From: an uncultured Pontibacter sp.
Lineage (GTDB): Bacteria > Bacteroidota > Bacteroidia > Cytophagales > Hymenobacteraceae
Length of the DNA stretch: 64,000 nt
Assembly: GCF_947499215.1 (NCBI RefSeq)
Contig: NZ_CANMNI010000001.1
Span: 1,693,523-1,757,522, forward strand
Direction of reading: 5' to 3'
Part shown: in pieces, positions 55,240-63,084 of the stretch
Numbering within the stretch: the stretch's first letter is position 1
How the letters are laid out: each line of letters starts with the position of its first letter
Translations under genes and position numbers: made by a program
The notes under the pieces: model-generated
Told to the model about the DNA's origin: nothing
What the model saw: only the letters and a program-made list of their open reading frames with translations
Database searches by the model: none

Positions 55240-55683
55240 CTATTTAAAAAGCCCGCCGAGTTTGTCTCCCAAACCTTTAGGCAGTTTGTCTGTAATCCCA
55301 CCTCCGAGCATCCCCATTACATCGGACTGCCCCATGCCTTCGGCATTTACTTTTCCACCAATTTTGTCCATCAGAAAGGTTACTACAAACGGCCCCACCT
55401 GTTTTGCCATTGACTGAGGTATACCAACCTTGGAGGAAAGGTCTCCTACATAGTTCTGAATCATGCCATTGATGGCCGGGCTGTCCTGTGGTGATTTCTG
55501 TCCTTTCAGCATATTCATAATTCCACCGACGTCGCCCCCCGACGCTTCTTTCTTTAGCCCTTCGGTCATGTGGTCTTTGGCTAGGTCCACAGACTGGTTG
55601 GCCTGCCCCGGGTCCAGTTTGAATTTGTCCTGCAGTTCACCGGTGAGCTGTCCTTTTACATTGTCAATAATGTTTCCTAACAT
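55240..55683 (-). CDS. DUF937/YidB-like small helical protein
   Basis: 147 residues, no signal peptide, rich in Gly, Lys, Asp and Met. It starts MLGNIIDNVKGQLTGELQDKFKLDPGQANQSVDLAKDHMTEGLKKEASGGD and contains GIPQSMAKQVGPFVVTFLMDKIGGKVN and GMLGGGITDKLPKGLG. This resembles DUF937/YidB-type proteins of unknown function with short amphipathic helices and glycine turns. The neighbouring genes give no functional hint. Confidence 0.72.
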   Translation of the reverse strand: MLGNIIDNVKGQLTGELQDKFKLDPGQANQSVDLAKDHMTEGLKKEASGGDVGGIMNMLKGQKSPQDSPAINGMIQNYVGDLSSKVGIPQSMAKQVGPFVVTFLMDKIGGKVNAEGMGQSDVMGMLGGGITDKLPKGLGDKLGGLFK

Positions 55684-55867
55684 AGCTTGTACTTTTAATT
55701 AATTATAGATTGCAAATAGCTGACACTAAATAGGTAAAGTGCCTGTTAAGGTATAAACGTTGATCAATAGCATAAGATGTCAGCCTACACTTCTCACCAT
55801 TTCTGACTGCGATGTTTCGATTCTGGCAAAATAATTGCTATTAATAAACCCAGTCCTGATTATTTGA

Positions 55868-55875
55868 TACCTTTG
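55868..55875 (+). promoter_or_regulatory. candidate -7 element (TACCTTTG)
   Basis: TAnnTTTG match 13 nt before the ATG at 55889; the leader would be under 10 nt. No -33 partner seen. Confidence 0.4.
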
Positions 55876-55888
55876 TCCTGACAAACCT

Positions 55889-56443
55889 ATGAACATGCGC
55901 TACTTAGCCTTTTTAGTTATTATCCTGATAGCAGGTGTGGCCCTTGCCGACACCAAACTGAAGAAAACCCAGATTACCAAAGAAGTGAGTGTGATGCTTC
56001 CGCGTGACTTCACACCCCTGCCCGATGAGGGCATTGCCCGTAAATACCCAGCGGCCAACCGTCCGGTGGCAGTTTATTCCAGCCCTAGCGGACAGGTGGA
56101 CTTCAGCATGACGCAGAAAAAGTCGCAGTTCGGTCCGCAGGATCTCAACATGCTGCGTGATATTTATAAGGCCAACCTAATGGAGCGCTTCACAAAAGTG
56201 GATTTCATTCGTGATGATGTGACCAACATTAACGGTCGCGACTACATTGTGTTTGAGTTCGTGTCGGTATTGGCCGATGAGCGTGGAGCCAGCCACTTGG
56301 CACCGGTGCAGAAATACAGCATCATGCAGTATACCATCCAAGGGAATCAGTTGATCATCTTTTCGATGCACCTGCCCTTTGTCATGAAGAACGACTGGCA
56401 AAACACCGCCCGCGAAATCATGGGCTCTGTCAAGATGAAATAA
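55889..56443 (+). CDS. exported protein of unknown function
   Basis: 184 residues with a signal peptide (YLAFLVIILIAGVALA). The mature part begins TKLKKTQITKEVSVMLPRDFTPLPDEGIARKYPA and has alternating strands, with INGRDYIVFEFVSVLADE and IQGNQLIIFSMHLPF. It may belong to a small PsbP/Mog1-like beta group, judged only by the pattern 'VMLPRDF ... NGRDYIVFEF ... IIFSMHLP'. An internal ATG at 55895 is an alternative start. A terminator follows. Confidence 0.72.
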   Translation: MNMRYLAFLVIILIAGVALADTKLKKTQITKEVSVMLPRDFTPLPDEGIARKYPAANRPVAVYSSPSGQVDFSMTQKKSQFGPQDLNMLRDIYKANLMERFTKVDFIRDDVTNINGRDYIVFEFVSVLADERGASHLAPVQKYSIMQYTIQGNQLIIFSMHLPFVMKNDWQNTAREIMGSVKMK

Positions 56444-56466
56444 ACATACCTGTAGTTCATACAAAG

Positions 56467-56492
56467 AAGCCTCTCCTTTCTCGGAGAGGCTT
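56467..56492 (+). terminator. terminator before tadA
   Basis: The stem AAGCCTCTCC with GGAGAGGCTT and a 6-nt loop is followed by a run of T. Confidence 0.88.
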
Positions 56493-56533
56493 TTTTTTGT
56501 ATCTTGTGCAATAGCATACTTATACCTTATCCC

Positions 56534-56983
56534 GTGGACTTACTATCAATACACAGCGACGACCATTTTATGCAGGAGGCTTACCGACAGGCGACTTATG
56601 CCTTTGAGGAGGGCGAGATCCCGATCGGGGCCGTGATTGTGAGCAACAACCGCATTATCGCCAAAGCCTACAACCAGACCGAAAAACTCAACGACGTGAC
56701 CGCCCATGCAGAGATGCTGGCCCTTACGGCCGCCGCCGAATATCTTGGTAACAAATACCTGAATGACTGTACCCTGTATGTGACTGTGGAACCTTGCGTG
56801 ATGTGCGCTGGCGCCAGTTACTGGGCGCAACTCAAGCGGGTGGTTTTTGGAACATCCGAGCCCAAACGCGGTTACAGAAGGGTGGGCAATCTGCTGCACC
56901 CCAAAACCGAAATGGTGAGCGGCATCATGGCGCAGGAGTGTGCCGAGCTGATGGCCTCGTTCTTTGCAGCAAAAAGAAAATAA
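56534..56983 (+). CDS. tadA: tRNA adenosine(34) deaminase
   Basis: 149 residues from a GTG at 56534; an upstream TTG (56504) and an internal ATG at 56570 are alternatives. The GTG is preferred because the frame before it overlaps the terminator tail. The zinc motifs are HAEMLAL and PCVMCAGA, and the body FEEGEIPIGAVIVSNN, GTSEPKRGYRRVGNLLHP and the C-terminal ECAELMASFFAAKRK match bacterial TadA, which makes inosine at the wobble position of tRNA-Arg. It is distinct from the Fcy1-like deaminase at 21865. The sod promoter overlaps its stop codon. Confidence 0.92.
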   Translation: MDLLSIHSDDHFMQEAYRQATYAFEEGEIPIGAVIVSNNRIIAKAYNQTEKLNDVTAHAEMLALTAAAEYLGNKYLNDCTLYVTVEPCVMCAGASYWAQLKRVVFGTSEPKRGYRRVGNLLHPKTEMVSGIMAQECAELMASFFAAKRK

Positions 56984-56992
56984 CTATCTTTG
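56963..56992 (+). promoter_or_regulatory. promoter of superoxide dismutase gene
   Basis: TTTG at 56963-56966, an 18-nt spacer and TATCTTTG at 56985-56992 match the Bacteroidota layout. The promoter spans the end of tadA, so sod can be expressed independently with a leader of about 75 nt. Confidence 0.6.
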
Positions 56993-57071
56993 AAACTCAC
57001 ATTTCAAATGCATACGTACACCTATAAATCTGTACGCATGCTATTTTTCACACATAAAACCACATAAAACT

Positions 57072-57680
57072 ATGGCTTTCGAATTACCGAAACTACCTTA
57101 CGCCTACGACGCGCTTGAACCACATATTGATGCGCGCACTATGGAAATCCACCATACAAAACACCACCAGGCCTATACCGACAACCTGAACAAGGCAATC
57201 GCGGGCACTGAGATGGAGAACATGAGCATCGAGGAGATCATGCGCAATGTGAAGGAAGACAACAAAGCGGTTCGCAACAACGGCGGTGGCTATTACAACC
57301 ACAATTTGTTCTGGACTGTCCTTTCGCCAAACGGCGGTGGTCAACCATCAGGTGAACTTGCCGACGCAATCAACTCCGCTTTCGGTTCTTTCGACCAATT
57401 CAAGGAGAAGTTTAACGCTGCTGCGGCTACCCGTTTCGGCTCTGGTTGGGCTTGGCTGTGCGTAAACAACGGCAAACTGGACATCTGCTCCACACCTAAC
57501 CAAGACAACACGCTGATGTCATTCGCAGAAGGTTGCGGTGGTCAGCCGATCCTTGGTTTAGACGTATGGGAGCACGCTTATTATCTAAACTACCAGAACC
57601 GTCGTCCGGACTACATCAGTGCTTTCTGGAACGTGGTGAACTGGGAAGAAGTAACCCGTCGTTTTAACGAGGCGAAGTAA
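57072..57680 (+). CDS. Fe/Mn superoxide dismutase
   Basis: 202 residues, cytoplasmic (no signal peptide). The metal ligands are His27 ([10 protein letters not shown]), the His in NHNLFW, and Asp and His in [18 protein letters not shown]. It dismutates superoxide to oxygen and peroxide. Metal preference cannot be fixed from the motifs. It has its own promoter and a terminator directly after it. Confidence 0.96.
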   Translation: MAFELPKLPYAYDALEPHIDARTMEIHHTKHHQAYTDNLNKAIAGTEMENMSIEEIMRNVKEDNKAVRNNGGGYYNHNLFWTVLSPNGGGQPSGELADAINSAFGSFDQFKEKFNAAAATRFGSGWAWLCVNNGKLDICSTPNQDNTLMSFAEGCGGQPILGLDVWEHAYYLNYQNRRPDYISAFWNVVNWEEVTRRFNEAK

Positions 57681-57709
57681 AAAATCGGATGTCTGACATC
57701 CTTTTAAAC

Positions 57710-57743
57710 AAGAAAGCCCCACCTGAAAAGGTAGGGCTTTCTT
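57710..57743. terminator. terminator between sod and dsbD
   Basis: A 15-nt stem with one mismatch (57710-57724 with 57729-57743) and GAAA loop, followed by TTGTT. It lies between convergent genes and can serve both. Confidence 0.85.
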
Positions 57744-57778
57744 GTTAATAGACTGCACAGTGTTTAGACCTGTAAGGT

Positions 57779-59983
57779 CTATTTCTTCGCTACCTGTTGC
57801 TGCTTGTTATACGCCTCTACACCGGCATCCAAGAACTTCACGAAGTTCTCCACACTTAGGTCATAGGCGATGGGCTTCACCAGCATATTCTCGTTCTCGT
57901 CCATTAGCACGTAGTAGGGCTGGGCATTCACGTTGAACTTCGTGATCTGGTAGTCCGCGTACTTCTTACCGAGGGTTTTCTTCTCTTTGCCGTCATACTC
58001 ACTCACATACCAATCGCTTTCGGGCAGTTCGCTTTTATCATCCACATAGAGAGCGGCTATCACATAGTCTTCCTGCAGGCGTCTCAATACCTCTGGGTGC
58101 GACCAAACATTAGCCTCCATCTCGCGGCAGTTCACGCAGCCATGGCCGGTAAAGTCAATAAAGATCGGCTTGCCCTGCTCGGCGGCACAGCGCTTAGCCT
58201 GCTCCAGATCGAAATAGCCCTGCAAGCCGTGCGGCAAGTGCAGGAAGTCAGCATATTTGGGCGGTTCGCACAGCTGGTTAGTTGAGGTATACTGCGCCGA
58301 GCTTCCTCCCCCACTCTGACGCACCAAAGCATTGATATCGAAGTCGTGGGTAGACTGCGGTGGCAAGTAACCGGACAGTGCCTTAAGCGGGGCTCCAAAC
58401 ATACCCGGGATCAGGTATATCACGAAGGCAAAGGTCGCGATGGCCATGAAAACGCGGGGTACGCTGATGTAGGGTAGCTCAGAATCATGTGCGAACTTGA
58501 GTTTACCCAGCAGGTAGAATCCCATCAGGGTAAATATTACAATCCAGAGTGCTAGGTATACCTCCCGGTCCAATATACCCCAATGGTATACCTGATCGGC
58601 AATGCTCAAGAACTTAAGCGCCAAGGCAAGTTCCAAGAAGCCCAGCACCACTTTCACGGAGTTGAGCCAGCCACCAGACTTAGGCAGGCCGCTTAGCCAC
58701 GACGGGAAGATGGCGAACAAGGTAAAGGGCAGCGCAAAGGCCAGCGAGAAGCCAAACATCCCCACAATCGGGCGCAGCGTTTCGCCGCCTGCTGAGGCCA
58801 CTAAGATACTGCCTACAATAGGGCCCGTGCACGAAAACGAAACCAGCACCAACGTAAAAGCCATGAAGAATACCCCTAGTATACCGCCCTTGTCGGCTTG
58901 CGCGTCGGCTTTGTTGAGCCAAGAGCTTGGCAGCGTAATCTCGAACAGGCCGAGGAAGGACATACCAAAGATCACGAACACAGCAAAAAAGAGCACATTG
59001 GGCAGCCAGTGTGTGCTCAGGAAATTAGCTCCGTCGGCACCGAACATTTTAGCGACCACAGTACCGGCCACAGTATAAATAGCGATGATGGAGATGCCAT
59101 ACAGCAAGGCCTTGCCAATGGCCTGCGCCCGACTTTGGCTGCTACCCGTGAAAAAGCTCACCGTCATTGGCACCATTGGGAACACGCAGGGCGTCAGCAG
59201 GGCCACCAGACCCGATCCAAAGGCGACCAGCATAAAAGCCCAGATATTCCCACCGGATTCATCTTCATCCGAAAAATCGATCAGCGCAGGAGCGATGCTT
59301 TCACCCTCCTCAGCTGCGGTATCAGCTATAGGTGTAAGCTCCTCTTCAGCAGCCAGTACAGAGTCCTGTGGCAGCATGGCAGGCACAGCCGTGTCGAGGC
59401 CGTCTGGAGCGGTGGCTTGGGTAGTGGCCTCCTTCGGAGCTTTTTCAATTGCTTCAACCGTTGTGTTGGTCGGTGCTGTTGGGCCAGCCGCCGCCGTTAC
59501 TTTTATCTGGCTATTGGTAAAACTGAATTCATCATCAAAGGGAATGCACTTGCCGTCGATATCGGTACAAACCTGATATTCATAAGATCCCTTCACAACC
59601 AAGTCAGGCTGCAGCACTTTTACTTTCTGCCGGAACTGCGCCGTGCCCACAAAATAGGTATACTCCCCTTCCCAGAGCTCATCATACTTCTTTTTGGGAT
59701 TCATGGGCTTGATCTTACCAACCAATTGGTAAGAAGGGTGCTTGGCAAATGTAAACTCCGTCACCATCGGCCCCAGATCCGGGTCGAAGTCGGAAGAGTA
59801 CAAGTACCAGTCTTTATCAATTTTGACATTGAAAATGAGTTCGACCTCATCGCCTACTTTCACTTCCTTTTTGGAGACGTCGTAGCTCCAAGAGGCGGGC
59901 TTGAGCACCTGCGCCTGCGCCGCTATGGTTGCCATGAACAGCAACAGCACGAGGGATAGGTATTGCCTCATATTATTTCTCAT
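57779..59983 (-). CDS. dsbD: thiol:disulfide interchange protein DsbD
   Basis: A membrane reductant transporter that passes electrons from cytoplasmic thioredoxin to the periplasm. From the ATG at 59983 it has 734 residues (an ATG at 59971 is also possible; the frame upstream to 60130 is not protein-like). A signal peptide (YLSLVLLLFMATIAAQAQ) precedes an N-terminal beta-sandwich domain (to about 180), an Ala/Thr/Glu linker, and eight helices containing TPCVFPMVPMTVSFFTG and FSCTGPIVGS, each with a transport cysteine. The C-terminal thioredoxin domain has CVNC at about residues 615-618. All three redox modules are thus complete. Confidence 0.93.
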   Translation of the reverse strand: MRNNMRQYLSLVLLLFMATIAAQAQVLKPASWSYDVSKKEVKVGDEVELIFNVKIDKDWYLYSSDFDPDLGPMVTEFTFAKHPSYQLVGKIKPMNPKKKYDELWEGEYTYFVGTAQFRQKVKVLQPDLVVKGSYEYQVCTDIDGKCIPFDDEFSFTNSQIKVTAAAGPTAPTNTTVEAIEKAPKEATTQATAPDGLDTAVPAMLPQDSVLAAEEELTPIADTAAEEGESIAPALIDFSDEDESGGNIWAFMLVAFGSGLVALLTPCVFPMVPMTVSFFTGSSQSRAQAIGKALLYGISIIAIYTVAGTVVAKMFGADGANFLSTHWLPNVLFFAVFVIFGMSFLGLFEITLPSSWLNKADAQADKGGILGVFFMAFTLVLVSFSCTGPIVGSILVASAGGETLRPIVGMFGFSLAFALPFTLFAIFPSWLSGLPKSGGWLNSVKVVLGFLELALALKFLSIADQVYHWGILDREVYLALWIVIFTLMGFYLLGKLKFAHDSELPYISVPRVFMAIATFAFVIYLIPGMFGAPLKALSGYLPPQSTHDFDINALVRQSGGGSSAQYTSTNQLCEPPKYADFLHLPHGLQGYFDLEQAKRCAAEQGKPIFIDFTGHGCVNCREMEANVWSHPEVLRRLQEDYVIAALYVDDKSELPESDWYVSEYDGKEKKTLGKKYADYQITKFNVNAQPYYVLMDENENMLVKPIAYDLSVENFVKFLDAGVEAYNKQQQVAKK

Positions 59984-60038
59984 AAGGGTATAGCTAATTA
60001 AATCAATCCGTGTTTTTCGGCTTGCGGATGTATCTCCA

Positions 60039-60046
60039 CAAAAGTA
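60039..60046 (-). promoter_or_regulatory. candidate -7 element of dsbD (TACTTTTG)
   Basis: Minus-strand match to TAnnTTTG, identical to the one before aspS. The leader to the ATG at 59983 would be about 50 nt. Confidence 0.45.
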
Positions 60047-60399
60047 TGGATTTTTGAGCGAAAGCCACACCTGCAGACACGCTGCGTAAACGCTTAAAGA
60101 CATAAAACCGCCCGCAGCCTGCCAATGCACTCGCTCACGCTATAGATAACACGGAAGTCCGGGGAGTGGTTTCTAATACACCATTCTAGGCGCTTTTGCA
60201 ACTGCCCTCTTGGCAAGACCTACTCAAAAAAAGAAAGGTATGCTAGCATACTAACGCATTGATTATCAATAACATTACTTTCACATCTAAAATAATGCCG
60301 TTCACGGATAAAAGTGGTTTTGATAGGTATAACCGGAATTCCAGACGTTAGTTATTTGTCTTTTTACAAGACGATCTATAACCCTACTAAAATAAAGCT
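60047..60399. other. intergenic stretch between dsbD and the 60400 gene
   Basis: No gene is supported. It contains a perfect 14-bp palindrome GTATGCTAGCATAC at 60238-60251, just after an A-rich run. No terminator or tRNA is seen. Confidence 0.45.
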
Positions 60400-60711
60400 A
60401 TGAAAAAAAACTTTCAGCCACAGGAAACCTTCACCATCCGCACCACATGCGGAAGAGAGTTTGGTCAGATGTTTAAAGCCATGAAACTGGTGCGTGACGA
60501 ACAGCACAATTTTCACATTGTGTACAAGACCTTCTCAGACGAGTTTATTTACTCTTTCTGCAATCCGTTTCAGGATAGCGCCGCAGAGCATGCCTACCGA
60601 CTTATTTCGGAAGACGAAGCCAGAGCCATTTTTAAGGATCGACTCTCAGAGGAAAATGCCCGCGAACTCTTCAGCACGACCCCGGTTCCCTCCATGCGGC
60701 TACTGCTATAG
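60400..60711 (+). CDS. uncharacterised small cytoplasmic protein
   Basis: 103 residues, no signal peptide or membrane helix. It reads KKNFQPQETFTIRTTCGRE, FKAMKLVRDEQHNFHIVYKTFSDEFIYSF and SEDEARAIFKDRLSEENARELF. I do not recognise the family. The first 60 residues suggest a small beta barrel and the rest two helices. It starts after an A-rich leader and is followed 25 nt later by a terminator, which supports a real monocistronic gene. Confidence 0.65.
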   Translation: MKKNFQPQETFTIRTTCGREFGQMFKAMKLVRDEQHNFHIVYKTFSDEFIYSFCNPFQDSAAEHAYRLISEDEARAIFKDRLSEENARELFSTTPVPSMRLLL

Positions 60712-60735
60712 ACCGGTTAAGCGTGTGCTAAAGCG

Positions 60736-60757
60736 AAAGGTGCCATTCGGCACCTTT
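60736..60757 (+). terminator. terminator after the 60400 gene
   Basis: The stem AAAGGTGCC with GGCACCTTT and a 4-nt loop, followed by T-rich sequence. Confidence 0.88.
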
Positions 60758-60907
60758 TCTTTTTTTACACCTTGGCTATTCGCTATCGAAATGGCTTTGG
60801 AAGGCTGCTGAAGCCTATTCTTATCGATACCACATACATATATAGCGAAAACACGTATTTTAGCTTAATTTTACGCTGCCGGCAGCACACACCGCTCGCA
60901 TCACACT

Positions 60908-62245
60908 ATGATCCTTAACATTCTACTCACTATATTTCTGGTATTGCTCAACGGCTTCTTTGTGGCTGCGGAGTTTGCGATCGTAAAGGTACGCTCCTCA
61001 CAGATCGAACTTCGCGCACAGGCAGGCAGCTCCATGGCCAAGCTGGCGCAGCACATGCTCACGCACCTCGACGCCTATCTGTCGGCTACGCAGCTCGGTA
61101 TTACGCTGGCATCGCTGGGTCTGGGTTGGATTGGGGAGAGTGTGGTCTCCGAGATTGTCATTAACGTGATGGAGTTTTTCGGCTTCAGGGGAGGTGAGGC
61201 GTTGGCTCATAAAATAGCCCTGCCAATCTCCTTTGCCATCATTACGGTACTGCACATCGTGTTTGGCGAACTGGCCCCTAAATCGCTGGCCATACAGCGC
61301 TCCGAAGCGACCACGCTGGCAATTACGCTGCCGCTCCGCTTTTTCTACTACCTGTTCAGGCCTTTTATCTGGATCCTCAACGGTTTCGCCAACTTGGTTT
61401 TGCGCTCAATGGGCATCCGCCCTGTGCATGGTTCTGAGGTACACTCTCCCGAAGAGCTGCGCCTGCTGTTTGAGCAAAGCGCCGAGGGTGGCTTGCTGGT
61501 AGACTCGCAGCACGAACTCCTCGAGAATGTGTTTGAGTTTAATGAGCGCATGGTAAAGCAGGTCATGGTGCCACGAACCCGTATGGTGGCCATTGATGTG
61601 AACATATCGGAGCACGATCTGATGGAGATAATCTTTGAGGAAGGCTACTCCCGACTACCTGTATACGATGGGGCCATCGACAACATTGTTGGGGTGCTTT
61701 ACGTGAAAGACATCCTGAGCCTCATGCGCCTCAACGAGCCAATCATTATCGAGAAGCTCATGCGTCCGGCCTATTTCGTGCCGGAAACCAAAAAAATACC
61801 GCGTCTGCTACAGCAGTTCCAGCGCCGCCACATGCACATGGCTATCGTAACGGATGAGTTCGGAGGCGTATCGGGTATTGTGACCATCGAAGACATTATT
61901 GAGGAGCTCGTGGGAGAGATTCAGGATGAGTATGATGAGGAAGTGCCGATAGTGGAGCGTGTGGGTGACTTTGAGTACCGCGTGAACGGTGCGGCGCCTG
62001 TATCTGACACCAATGACTACATGCCTTTCCCGCTGCCTGAGGGTGAGGACTACGAAACCGTTGGTGGATTCGTGACGATGATCTACGGCCACATACCAGA
62101 CGATGCAAACGAGATAGCCGAGTTCAATGAATATGAGATTCGGGTATTGGAGAAATCTGACCGCCGCGTGGAATGGGTACTCTTTACGATCAAAGAGGAT
62201 TTCCAGTCGCAGATAGAGCCGCAAACAGAGGAGCCGACGCTTTAA
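60908..62245 (+). CDS. hemolysin-family CNNM/CBS transporter-like protein
   Basis: A 445-residue membrane protein. The DUF21/CNNM domain occupies residues 1-200 with four hydrophobic segments (ILLTIFLVLLNGFFVAAEFAIVKVR, LGITLASLGLGWIGE). A CBS pair follows at about 215-335 (MVPRTRMVAIDVN ... VTDEFGGVSGIVTIEDIIEELVGEI), then a CorC/HlyC domain at the C-terminus (VERVGDFEYRVNGAAPVSDTNDYM). Family members are linked to magnesium or cobalt efflux; in Bacteroidota a related protein, GldE, belongs to gliding, but no gld genes are nearby. The name hemolysin is historical. Confidence 0.92.
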   Translation: MILNILLTIFLVLLNGFFVAAEFAIVKVRSSQIELRAQAGSSMAKLAQHMLTHLDAYLSATQLGITLASLGLGWIGESVVSEIVINVMEFFGFRGGEALAHKIALPISFAIITVLHIVFGELAPKSLAIQRSEATTLAITLPLRFFYYLFRPFIWILNGFANLVLRSMGIRPVHGSEVHSPEELRLLFEQSAEGGLLVDSQHELLENVFEFNERMVKQVMVPRTRMVAIDVNISEHDLMEIIFEEGYSRLPVYDGAIDNIVGVLYVKDILSLMRLNEPIIIEKLMRPAYFVPETKKIPRLLQQFQRRHMHMAIVTDEFGGVSGIVTIEDIIEELVGEIQDEYDEEVPIVERVGDFEYRVNGAAPVSDTNDYMPFPLPEGEDYETVGGFVTMIYGHIPDDANEIAEFNEYEIRVLEKSDRRVEWVLFTIKEDFQSQIEPQTEEPTL

Positions 62246-62314
62246 CTTCCCGCTATACCTAGCCCTTCATGAGCGCAAGGTATAGCGGTGGGCTTATTTA
62301 AATTTAACTTGTAG

Positions 62315-62836
62315 CTATCCCTCCGGATTGGTGAACCAGCCGCTGTACATCACATAATTGTTGGCTACTTTGTCCAGCCCGTCAATTTGCTCTTGGCTGA
62401 GTTGTTTTACTTTGCGGGCAGGTATACCGGCGTAGATGTAGCCCGACTCGCACACGGTATTCTCCAGCACAATGGCTCCTGCTGCCACAATGCAGTTCTT
62501 CTGCACCAAGGCATTGTCCATCACAATAGCTCCCATCCCGATCAGCACATTGTCCTCCACGGTGCAGCCATGCACAATGGCATTATGCCCGATCGACACG
62601 TTGCTGCCGATAGTAGTAGCGGCTTTCTGGTAAGTGCAGTGGATCACGGCGCCATCCTGAATGTTGGTCTTGTCACCTATCCGGATCGCGTTCACATCAC
62701 CCCGAATCACGGCATTGAACCACACCGAGCATTCACGGCCCATCAACACATCACCCACGATCGTGGCGTTCTCGGCAATAAAACAATCATCGCCCATTTG
62801 CGGCATGACACCTTTCACTGGCAGTATTATAGGCAT
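62315..62836 (-). CDS. gamma carbonic anhydrase-like hexapeptide protein
   Basis: A 173-residue left-handed beta-helix protein. Three histidines that would bind the metal in the trimer interface are His66 (VIHCTY), His84 and His89 (GHNAIVHG). The pattern SVWFNAVIRGDVNAIRIGDKTNIQDG is characteristic of the gamma-CA/YrdA/PaaY group. Carbonic anhydrase activity is not certain in this group because the proton-shuttle acidic loop is absent. It ends with YVMYSGWFTNPEG. Confidence 0.9.
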   Translation of the reverse strand: MPIILPVKGVMPQMGDDCFIAENATIVGDVLMGRECSVWFNAVIRGDVNAIRIGDKTNIQDGAVIHCTYQKAATTIGSNVSIGHNAIVHGCTVEDNVLIGMGAIVMDNALVQKNCIVAAGAIVLENTVCESGYIYAGIPARKVKQLSQEQIDGLDKVANNYVMYSGWFTNPEG

Positions 62837-62983
62837 AGTTTGAGTTTAGGAGTTTGAGATTTTAAGAGTTAAGGGGTTTAAGAAATTGATATTTAGCGAC
62901 GTTACCCTGTAAGGTCGTGGAGCTACGAAGCATTTCCGTTTCCTTGTGGGGACAAGTTGCGACCTGTCCGAATCGTGCACCGG

Positions 62984-63022
62984 AATTCCCCTCTTTGGAG
63001 GGGCTGGTGTGGGTTAATCATG
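62984..63022 (+). repeat. CCCCTC/GGAGGGG dispersed repeat
   Basis: Starts AATTCCCCTCTTTGGAGGGG and ends GTGGGTTAATCATG, close to the copy at 49453-49491. The region from 62837 also has low-complexity GAGTTT/AAGAGTT words but no gene. Confidence 0.6.
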
Positions 63023-63084
63023 CGCCATACAATTAGCAATTTAACTGTTCAACCAATTAACAATTAACAATCAGCCATCAAAAA

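Noticed and set aside
60908..62245. CNNM/CBS protein as gliding protein GldE
   Set aside because: The domain layout is shared, but no gld gene is nearby and general hemolysin-family homologues are common.
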